Of a stretch of DNA of 18,682 nucleotides, positions 1 through 9,100 are shown one piece after another (positions within the stretch are counted from its first letter, which is position 1; each line of letters starts with the position of its first letter). Made by a program: the position numbers and the translations under genes. The notes under the pieces are model-generated. The model saw only the letters and a list, made by a program, of their open reading frames with translations, was not told the DNA's origin and did no database searches. The DNA comes from Acanthaster planci (lineage: Eukaryota > Echinodermata > Asteroidea > Valvatida > Acanthasteridae): assembly GCF_001949145.1 (NCBI RefSeq), contig NW_019091371.1, positions 141,069 to 159,750 on the forward strand, written 5' to 3'.

Positions 1-687
1 GTACATACATGTGGACCTACATGTATACATGTAATGTGCAAGTGATCACAAACTCGCAGTTGACTAGCTGTAGGACTTAATTTTACAGTACATGTACATG
101 ATGTACATGTACGGTAATCCACTGGGGTACATTCGAGCCAAAGGTACAACACGAGCCAAAAGTTGATTTCAGTGGGGCAAGGAAGCCACTCTAACCATTT
201 TCTGAAAATATCCATGCTTTAATGCTCCCTCATAATTGACAATGATGGACATGATGCACACAGATACCCTAGTGTGCTGGTAAATTGTACACATATGTAT
301 TACATGTGTACATACATGTACACTACATTACCTCCAAATGTAGTTTTATCGCGATACATGTACAGTGTACTTCAAAACAAGCTGATGTTCCAAGTTTTGG
401 TGACTGAATGAATCTTGATACATGTATAGATGCCTTGATTCGTTGTGGTTGGGTGAGGTGGAGTGGAAGGGGTGTGTAGGGTTGTTTTTCTGTGATGTTA
501 ATTTTGGTGAAGGGGTCAATCCTTGACGGACACTGACAAACTTATTGTACATTTGTATGTAAAAATAATGTATTATGCATTGTCATGCAGGTATACATGT
601 ACACAGTAATGATTTTGCTATGTGTTAACATAGTAACAAAAAAGATTAAATTCTGATGTCTCTTGTTTCTTTTTCACCCATACTTAC
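1..687 (-). other. Intron 1 (partial) of the RASSF1/5-like gene
   Basis: This stretch follows the splice donor GTAAGT (682-687, read on the minus strand) and runs off the left edge, so it is the start of an intron. It is AT-rich with many TACATGTA and GTACATGTAC words. I see no second exon: nothing encodes the rest of the C1 finger (the expected CKFTCH-like segment) or a Ras-association domain. Those exons must lie beyond the left edge. The only longish open frame (346-552, minus) has no family resemblance. Confidence 0.75.
88..112. repeat. Perfect 12-bp palindrome of the TGTACA type
   Basis: Two 12-base arms, GTACATGTACAT and ATGTACATGTAC, flank a single G, giving a 25-base palindrome. It is the longest of many ACATGT/TGTACA words in the window; other clusters lie at 1-40, 296-325, 590-602 and 15398-15415. 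It is most likely simple-sequence expansion in intronic DNA. No coding or RNA role is evident. Confidence 0.85.
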
Positions 688-1498
688 ATGTACAGCGTAG
701 GCACTGACGAAAGCCCCATATGACCCCACCACATTGATCACACCATGTGAAGTTTAAATATACAGGAACAAAGTCATGCCCCTCTCCCGTCCCCTGGTGC
801 AACTGCTCCTCCTCCGATGCAACTAATGATGATGAATCCGAACTGTCTGAATCATCCTCATCCAGGGGGTTCCACTCCAGCCACGTGTTGGTGCCATTGG
901 CAGCAAACTCAGTCTCTGCAGCGGTGGGAATGCTCTCTTTGACTCTTGTGAAATTAGTTGAGGATGGAGGAGGTGGGGGTGGAGATGAGTAAGATGCACT
1001 CCTTGGACGGTGTCCTGCATCCTGTGAAGACGACGAGTTCTTCCTTGATGGAGGTTTAGATTTCGATGCACTGCTTGACTGTTTGGAATCCGAGCTACTT
1101 CCACCACCACCAAAGAAATAATTCCAGATACTGTTCCGCTGACTGTGTTCTTTCGGGTGGCCATTTCGCTGTTGGACTGGTCGCTCGGCTGAATGCACAG
1201 ATTGCCTGTCAACTGCCGAGCCATTGACGGACTCCCCCGAGTCGAACAGCTCCGACCCGGAGAACCTGCCCGAGTCGGTCGAGGAGACACTAGGATGTGA
1301 CTCCAACGTCCGAAGCTCCACATACTCGGACATTTTCGTCCACAGGGACGCCAACAACCCGCTTGAACTGTGCTCGTTGGCTGTGTTGCTGTTGTTGGAA
1401 TTGATGGTGGTTGTGTCTGGATGACTATGGCGCCGACCGCCAGCAGAGTTCAGGGATGACGTAGCCTCCTCGGTTCCGTCAATATCTGCAGCCCTCAT
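688..1498 (-). CDS. RASSF1/5-like Ras-association family protein, first coding exon (partial gene)
   Basis: The exon encodes 270 residues plus one base of the next codon (phase 1). I place the start at the ATG at 1496-1498, with context GACCATGA and A at -3. An in-frame TGA lies at 1571-1573 with no other ATG between, so this is the first coding exon. Residues 1-240 are low-complexity: Ser-rich, six prolines at 173-178, and an acidic patch at 213-231. Residues 241-270 are the start of a C1 zinc finger: H241, C253, C256, C266, C269, with the core WCDQCGGVIWGFRQCLRCT. This resembles the RASSF1A/RASSF5 finger (WCDLCG, RQALRCT). In those proteins the C1 precedes a Ras-association and a SARAH domain, which would lie past the left edge. 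RASSF1A and RASSF5 act as scaffolds linking Ras-type GTPases to MST/Hippo kinases. The donor CAT|GTAAGT sits between the two CxxC halves. Other C1 proteins are possible, but the RASSF match is best. Confidence 0.8.
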
Positions 1499-1800
1499 GG
1501 TCTCGTGTCCGATGGTCCGATCGAGGTCGTGGGAATTTTGAATCCAGGAAACTACTCGGTGATTTCCCAATCAACCCACCAGTTCCCGTACATACATTTA
1601 CAAAACATGAGAAACAATAGCTTGATAGTGGCCCTGAAACGTGGAAACCATACGAAATGGTTAAAGTGTCACTAGTGAAAAACAATGTGCCAGAACAATG
1701 AACGTTGCGCACTCGTAAAAAACATGTTGGATGGATAGAGGAGCCAGCGTCGCGAGGTATAAAATACCAACTTAAAATCCCTATTTAATGCAAGTTTGTG
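1499..1800 (-). promoter_or_regulatory. 5' UTR and probable promoter of the RASSF-like gene
   Basis: The region lies directly upstream of the ATG at 1498. CpG dinucleotides are frequent from about 1140 to 1560, unlike the AT-rich surroundings, as expected near an unmethylated transcription start. The in-frame TGA at 1571-1573 closes the frame. No acceptor with a good pyrimidine tract is visible between it and the ATG, so the 5' UTR probably continues upstream in the same exon. The transcription start cannot be placed from sequence. Confidence 0.45.
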
Positions 1801-4800
1801 CACACTTTGAACAGCGTCACTAGCATTTCCAGTTGGTTCTACAGAGGCAACACAAGATTATCACGACTATAATTGGATATAATCTATTCATGTATGAATT
1901 ATTTGCCCCCAAATGCAGCGGAGCGGAGCATTTTGTTGCGGGGGAAATCGTTACGGTTTATTACCGACAAATTCGGCTGCATTGCGCTAGCTGCGCATGG
2001 CAAGTTGGGATGATGACAACGTGGCCAAGAAATATGTAGTCTGAAACATTCAAAGACGATGAGTCATAATTTTTATCGTGTACTTCATGAGTCATGAAAA
2101 AAATGTGTCCAAGGGAGTCCCCAAGATTAAGATTCCTTTGGGTAACAAGAGAAACCCTATGCCGAATGGTTGGTGCTTCTCAACTTCCGGTTAAAAAAAG
2201 TACAGTACACGTGACGCACTATACATGTACTAGTTTTATTTGCAAACACTACGATCAATGTGTGCATAATGTACGTGTACTTGTTTCGCGTTACCCGGAG
2301 TATACGGTAGAATCAAGGCGTATTTGTGGTTTCCATCCGAAGGTCAGAGATCTGTGATAAGAGAGAACTTATGTTTGCCCCGCTCTTCACACAAACAATA
2401 CAATCCTTCCACTGTCAATGCCCACAGAGGGTCCTGGGTACAATAAGGATCAGCAGTTACAAATAAAAACCAACCACTCAGCCAATCTGATGTGTAATTA
2501 AACAAACAGTTCAAGTGGGTCTTTTCCAAGAATAACACAAGAAATTACATTACCGTGTGTCCATGGAGGTAAGAAAACTTTCAACATCTAATTAATAATC
2601 TTCATCTTTATTCTTGAAAAATGCACTTTCTTTCAAAATTGATCACTGCAAAACGATTTCAATGGGTTTAAATTTTGTTTAACAGTTCCAGCGAACTGGC
2701 TTCCTTTGTAATTTATTTTTTGGGGGGGCAAATCACTTGTCTAAAAATATGCACAAAACCAGTTAATGTTACTTTTATTCATTCTTACTTGTGAAAATGA
2801 TCCACAGATAACAGAAAGCTCAACAATACATGGAATAAGCAGATGTGTTTATTTTACTTGTTCTGGCATTTTGCTCCAAGAACACTGCCATCTTTGAAGA
2901 CCAACTTATCCAGGCCACCAGACAGATTTCTCAAGTGAAATTAAGTCATTTCAGTCCAACTTTATTTGTGTGAGAGTAACCAACACAGTAGCGCTAATGT
3001 AAAATTGAGTTAAACTGAATCCACTAAAATGTGTTGAATTTATCTTGAATGACTGAATCACTGAACAAACAGTAAGTACACTTTATTAGTATTTGAACCT
3101 GTATGTGAAATTCTTGCACGAAAATTCAACAGTAATTCATTGAACATCCACAAATTTCCAACTCCATGCTCATCAATCAAAGTGTCACATAAAAAGCGTC
3201 TGAATTCCCACCATCTTAATTGTTAGCGCCATTCATAAACAGCGTCATGCACTGGCAGATGAAATCCAAAACCAGTAAGAGAAGAATGCCTCAAATCCAC
3301 GTACTCACTCCTTTACCGTATGAAAGAACTATTCCTAAATGGTTTTACTTCTCTCTGGTCCGTCTGGTTGAGCTTGAAATGTTGCCAAGTTTGAAAAGAC
3401 TTTTAGGTTTTATGAGAAACTGATAGTGTGCATCCGTATATCTCATTGACAATTTTCTCAGATAATACCACCATTACCTCTCTAGGCTACCTGTTTCAAA
3501 ATGAAAAAGCTCAGTGAACAAGTAAAATATTGACATGAAAAGACAAGTGATTTGGCCTCCTCAATTTGTGCCCATTTCAAACTAAAAGAAAAGTTTATCC
3601 CACATACAATATTCAATGTTCCCTTGCTGCGTGACAATGACTAACTTTGGATGCTCCTGCACTGACAGGATGTCCCCCTCCAAATGTCCCGAATACCTGT
3701 TGGTGTATGGTTTGAAAATGACTCTTTTGTCTACAGTTGAACACAGATAAGAGCACTTTTAATACAAGCACAATTTTAGGTCCAAAGTCTTTGTTTTCCT
3801 TTGTTTTTCATTTCTGATAATACAAAGAAAGTATTATAACAAGGTAATTTCCAAACTCCCAAGGACCTTGTTATAAGTGTCTGTTCATGTTCAGTGACTT
3901 AATCCAGTCGACTAGGGAGAATGTGCTATTTTGTTTGGTTGGTTAATTTTCAAACAACACATTTGATTGTTCTCCCTGCAACACACTGAAGACACTACAT
4001 ACATGTAGGTTGTCTACAGTATTCATAGGAAGTGAAAACATAACACTGTAACCATTAGCAAACTTTGCAAGTTGGTGGCCTGTAATATGGGGCAAGAGTT
4101 AGTGGCAAAACTACTGGACTTCATGTCCAAATATGTCTGGCATGCAGCAGCATGGGGGGATATATATACTCTACAAATGAAAGGTACTATCCGCATGACT
4201 AATTAACAATTGCAAGTACTTGGCATTAAATTGTTTTCAATGAAAGCTTCCTTTTTTCAACTACTTTTCATATACAGGGCAAGTTAACTGATATTTCTTA
4301 AGAATAAAGTTAATGCAAAAGTGAACGAGTCTTCTCAGTGAGATACTTAATACTTGCAGAATGTTTTTTCTTGTGTCTTGAAAATATTAAGCACAACATA
4401 TGTCCTTACCTTTTGTGTATACTTTTTAAAACATAAACTTTAAAACATTCATAAGATTAATCTAATCTAGCAAAAAATCCTGCTCTTCTGCTAAAAACAG
4501 AAATTTTCACACAGATCCTTGACATTTAGTGAATGCGAAAGAATAAGTGGACAAAATCAACTATTGAGAGTTGACTATCTGAATTGAAATTTAAAGGAAA
4601 TAGGAAAACCCACTGCTAATGAAGTTGTGCACTAAAGAAAGTTCCAGAATTCCTTCCCATTAATCACTTTTTACTTCTTCACTTGCATGTAAACTAGGGA
4701 GTAGCAGTGGTGTGAACACTGCAGCATAGAATACCATCATTTGCCAATGGTGGAAATTCAATCAAATTGGAAGCAATACTTCACAAAGCCAAACAACAAA

Positions 4801-5403
4801 CCAATCAGGAATTTCCACAGGCGCAATTTATGAACACCAACAAAATACTTGCTTTTCCCTTTCAAATTTGTCATGGGGGCTCTCACTCTGTGCAAAGTGT
4901 TTTGTTTCATTTCTCTACAACCAGGTGATCACACATCAGATATCAATCATATCTCATCAACAGTCCAACACTAGCTGCAGCAGTGTTAGAAGACACTTCA
5001 CTGTCTATTGGTGTCCATCAGTCATGTTAGTACAACTTACAAAAGGATACAGAATGAATTAGACCAGGATGGGGGGGGGAAGAGATCCAAATTTGCTAAA
5101 ACTAAAAAAAAAAAAAGCAATGCATCCAATATTACGCACTTGCTAAATGGACCTCTGGAAAATCCACTGGCCAAGTTTAGTGAAAAGTCATAAAGTACTC
5201 AAATTTTTACACAGGAAAATTGGTGTGAAATGGTCAACCATCCATGACAACAGTCAAGGCTTTGACTCTGTAAAACAAAAAAAACAGAATATGTAACAAT
5301 GCAAAGGAAAACTGATCAACTGAAATTAATTGCTTTCCTTACCCTGTATTGAATCCCACTGTCCCGTGATCCTTATGAATCCTAAAATCACTTTTTTCTG
5401 TAG
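1801..5403. other. Intergenic DNA, no gene seen
   Basis: This 3.6-kb AT-rich stretch separates the TATDN2-like 3' end from the RASSF-like promoter. Open frames here are short (under 90 codons), lack family motifs and are not bounded by convincing splice sites. It holds a T6G7 tract (2716-2728), a G9 run (5071-5079), a short hairpin (3834-3876) and several minus-strand AATAAA words (TTTATT on plus near 2607, 2770, 2848 and 2961), any of which could be an alternative distal poly(A) signal for the upstream gene. Part of it may be a longer 3' UTR. Confidence 0.6.
3834..3876. repeat. Short perfect inverted repeat (12-bp stem, 19-nt loop)
   Basis: TTATAACAAGGT at 3834-3845 is repeated in inverted form as ACCTTGTTATAA at 3865-3876. 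The arms are perfect but do not extend further, and no U tract or gene flanks the stem. It could be a relic of a small transposon end or chance in AT-rich DNA. Confidence 0.6.
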
Positions 5404-5409
5404 TTTATT
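5404..5409 (-). terminator. Candidate poly(A) signal AATAAA of the TATDN2-like gene
   Basis: TTTATT on the plus strand reads AATAAA on the minus strand, about 585 bases after the TAG stop codon at 5992-5994. It is the first canonical hexamer I find downstream of the stop. Further AATAAA words occur much lower in the window, so the 3' end could be longer or variable. Confidence 0.4.
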
Positions 5410-5991
5410 CTACACATAAGTAAATTACATACAGAACCAAAAGTGGAAAACTTCAAACCTACACTTTTTAACATTTTTCCTTAAAGTTTTAACTGGACCT
5501 GAAACAGAGTAAAATGACACAATGGGATATAAATTGAAGAAAACAGCTACATACGGTAAGCGTGGAACATCAGCCAACGATTATTTTAGAAAAGAAGTTA
5601 CCTTAACAGATTGACACATAGAACAGCCTGAATTTTGATTTCGCCAAAAGTGACTCTTACATATGTAGATGCACAATGTCTCTTTGATCAAAGGTGGTAT
5701 CAGACACTCTGTCCACGCAACACTGCAGGTGTAACGTGACTGCTTTTAAACTGGTATACTATGACTGCTTTTAAGCTGAAAGGAATGGAGTAAGATGAAG
5801 TGTTCTCCCACAAAATTGAGATTATTCTCTACATTGACTGTGAGTCAATCTTGGTGGACCAATGGCTTCGCCAGACAGGTGTCGTCTTCTGTACACTCCT
5901 CCTGTACTTATAAACTCTCTCCATCCATCTTCACCAGCTTCCCGCACAAGCTAAATGTGTCATGACCATTTGTACATGTACGAGTTGTGCT
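5410..5991 (-). other. Probable 3' UTR of the TATDN2-like gene
   Basis: This non-coding stretch lies between the TAG stop and the first downstream AATAAA. It is AT-rich and has no continuing open frame. It carries a 17-bp direct repeat (5737-5778). The extent depends on which poly(A) signal is used. Confidence 0.5.
5737..5778. repeat. 17-bp direct repeat, two copies 25 bp apart
   Basis: TGACTGCTTTTAAACTG (5737-5753) recurs as TGACTGCTTTTAAGCTG (5762-5778), with one difference. The copies are separated by GTATACTA. It lies in the probable 3' UTR of the TATDN2-like gene, so the transcript would carry two copies of the complement. This looks like a local duplication; a function is not shown. 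Confidence 0.8.
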
Positions 5992-6129
5992 CTATATACC
6001 ATACATCTCGGTAGTGTTCCTCCGGACAGCGTACAACACGTCCTCTAGGGTGAGGCCCCTAAGCTGGGCGATGCGGACAGCTACAAAGACAGCCATGCTG
6101 GGGTTAGCCCAACGCATGGTGCGAGGGCA
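5992..6129 (-). CDS. TATDN2: TATDN2-like coding exon 4 (C-terminal end and stop)
   Basis: This exon of 45 codons plus TAG is too short to show up as a long open frame. It starts after TCTGCTGCAG (acceptor ending at 6130) in phase 0 and encodes residues 1296-1340, beginning [12 protein letters not shown] and ending [10 protein letters not shown]. It corresponds to the last TatD helix, where human TATDN2 reads AHPGLA and ends ENTSRLYSL. The NxP in place of HPG is a modest change at a position where other TatD proteins also vary. Confidence 0.9.
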   Translation of the reverse strand, partial: CPRTMRWANPSMAVFVAVRIAQLRGLTLEDVLYAVRRNTTEMYGI

Positions 6130-9100
6130 CTGCAGCAGATAACACACAACAGGAAAAAAGAACGACTAAATGGGGTATGGAGATCTTGGCAAAACTGTGT
6201 CAGTTTTTGAAGTATTAGTTTAGCACCATGTGCAACTGCAGGTTCGCAAGTATAAAAAACATTGGTTTCCTAAAGAAAATTGACACAAGTAGGTTTTAGA
6301 GACCTCCAGCTGAAGGACGACAGTACCAACAAACTACCAACCTTTACAACCAGTCCTACGCATTTGTTGAGTTCTTCAATTCAGGAAGAATTTTTTCGAC
6401 ACCAAAATATTTATGAAAAATATTATGTGATGCAGAGTTTCTTCTTTCAAAAAAAGATGCAAATTTTTTCAAATATATGCGCTTTTGCATAAAATGAATG
6501 GGAAGAAATCCAGCTGATTTCAAAAAGCAAGTAATGGAAATTCATGAGAACAATATCACTCTCTCAACTGCTTCCTATGAAAACTTTGCATTCCACAGAT
6601 CTGAGTCTCTACAAAACTGAACAGGCATGCAACCTTGACAAAAGATGAAGAAACTGCAATCTTTACAAGACTTTGTACAGCATTCTTCAATTTTCTATGG
6701 CATGAGTATGAAATGAGAAAGGAGGAAATCAGCTGTTCCGAGGAAAAGTTGCATGCCTGACTAAAGCATCTGTTCCTTGCTCTATGGCAGGAGTAAAGAG
6801 TAACTGACGAAGAAAAAGGCTTATAAGAGAAGAGTGATGGGCACTTAAATTCACATTTCTGTAGGCCATGTGCACTGTTCATCGGCTTACATTTGGTAAT
6901 CTGCTTGCTGTTCAGTTTCGTCTGACAACGAGTGCTTAAGCAGGCTGACTGATGCAGTCTATTTCAAAGCAAGTGGTTTTACTGTGTGAAGTGTATGATC
7001 TTTGAGGGAAAAAAACATTTTCACAGTTGTGGAACACAATAAAGCTCTCACAGCAACAACTTTGTGCATTGTATAAGCTTTCCATAACAAGTTCGTGTCA
7101 TAACCGTGCAGTGCGATTTAACTTTCACAAAAGCTGTTTCTTTACAATTTTGTAAGGCTCACCAAACAATGCTGAATCGCATACGGCTCCACTTACTACT
7201 TTAAAAAACTTTCAGTGGTCCTTCACTGGAGAAGAGTGGACCAATGCATTTCATTTTTGTGAAAGTGATATACCTTCTTTGTGCAACCTCTCCAAGTTGT
7301 ACATGCGGCCAAAGTTTGCACAAAATTCTTGGTTTGCAACAACCTTTGCCCCCAAAATACACATTTTGCATTTTCATCAGTATCAAAATGGGAGGCTTTT
7401 TCACTTAACATTTACTAAAGTATTTATCTTGCAGTGTTTCAGTAGCTGCACAAGATTTTTTTTTAAACTATGACCGATTCCTATGGTTTCTGTACTTCAA
7501 AAGTTTGTTTTTTCTTCAAACATTAAGGCCAGTGGTTGGCAAAGACTGCAATAGTAAGTCTTTGCTACTGTGCCAACAGTGTTTTGCTGTTTGAGAGCTG
7601 GATCAAGGACAAGGAATACAAATGCCATGAGTTGATACTGTTAGTTTCAAAGTTTCATATAACCTATCCACAAATTTTTAGCCCAGTATATAGAGCCTGG
7701 CCTCAAAGGTACAGCCTCTCTTCAATTGTAACCATGGTGAGTAAATGGGAAGTCAATCCAGATAAGTTCTTGGCATGGATGGGTCATAAACAAAGGGACT
7801 CTCCTTCTCCATCTTCTTCAGAAATGTTACACGTGTATTTACACACTACAATGGATGAATTCCACTGATTCTAATCAAGTGAGTTGATTGGAAGCACTTC
7901 TCATACCTGCTTAGGCAGAAAGTATGGAGCGTCTGTCTCAAGCAGAATTTTGCTGAGTGGGACTTCGGTGGCAGTGCGGTGGACAGGGTAGGCAGTGGGG
8001 AACGTGACCAGTGCAGTCAGACCGATGAAGGAATTCGGAAATGCTTGGAAAAAGTTCCTGCCATGCAGGGAATATAGAATTAAATGGAAAGAGAGGGAAA
8101 AATTCCTCTTTCAAACAACTGCCAGTATCACTGTGGAATAAAAATGATCATTACTGTATGGAAAAAATACTTTTATACCTGCAATTTTACCTGATTTTCA
8201 GTGCGTCACGACCTTGCGATTGAAACTGACTGCCTCAATCACAGAATGTGGCATGAGAGCTACCTAATATTGAACCACCTTTTCCCATTAACTACACGGT
8301 TCAAGCAAGGGTGGATCTCAAAACAATTTTTTTTGGGGGGGGGGGAACCAACCATTTGGGGGAGGCCAGAAATAGGAAATCTCTTGCCATAACCTTTATG
8401 GCCTCTCTTAGGGCTCAGGCTAGCTTTTGTGTTCTTTTTATTGTGAGCAAACACTTCTATGAAAACAGCACCCAAAACTTTCAGTAACACACACACTTTT
8501 GCCATTGTGCATACCAGGTACAAAACTGTTAAATTTGTATACATTTTTGGAGTCAACTTTGTCTCTTCCTAAAAACGGCAAAATGAGTTAATCCCATTTT
8601 TGGTATTTGTTGCTAACACTATACCTATGGAAAACAACTCAGTCTCTTTGTGAAACCGAAATGTGGTTCAGTTGAACTTTGCTCTATGGTGATCACTGTG
8701 ATTTGGCTGATATCAGTAGATTTGGTAAAATTTGATTGGTTTTAGAACCTTGTTGATTTTTGTAAAAAAAAATTTAAAAAAATTTCAAGTCATAATTTTG
8801 GGCTTGTTTGTCTCTTCATGAAAATTTGACAAAATTGCGGCCCAGATACATGTATTTTAAGTTTGTCAGGCAATTGTTAAGATTTTAACAAAATTCTCAA
8901 GGATCGGTCAAATGGTAGCTTCAGTGGGACTAAGCAGATTTCGGTCAATCTGCCCAGGAACAATGCAGTGCAATACAATGCAATACCTGGCCTCCTGTGG
9001 CGAGCCAGTGAAGCAGTGTCGATGGATCTTGTAATTTCTGGGCACCATTTCCTTCATGACGCTCAGTGTGTCCTGCTCAGCATCACGGCTGTGGATGACC

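Noticed and set aside
823-1323. 166-codon minus-strand frame overlapping the RASSF-like exon
   Set aside because: It is a different frame of the same exon. Only the other frame carries the C1 motif and ends at the splice donor.
1499-1570. N-terminal extension of the RASSF-like frame starting at 1570
   Set aside because: The codon at 1568-1570 is TTG, not ATG, and TGA precedes it immediately. The first ATG in frame is at 1498.
1758-1764. TATAAAA as a TATA box for the RASSF-like gene
   Set aside because: It reads TATAAAA on the plus strand, pointing away from the gene, and sits in a near-palindromic 13-mer. It is too weak to call.
6556-6882. 108-codon minus-strand frame within intron 3
   Set aside because: It is not part of the TatD protein (flanking exons join without a gap), has no recognisable domain, and its Ser/Cys-rich content reflects short repeats.
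7536-7868. 110-codon plus-strand frame within intron 3
   Set aside because: It begins with TTG, has no domain and no splice context on the plus strand.
8260-8556. 98-codon minus-strand frame across the T8G11 tract
   Set aside because: Its Pro-Lys stretch is a translation of the homopolymer tract. No homology is recognised.
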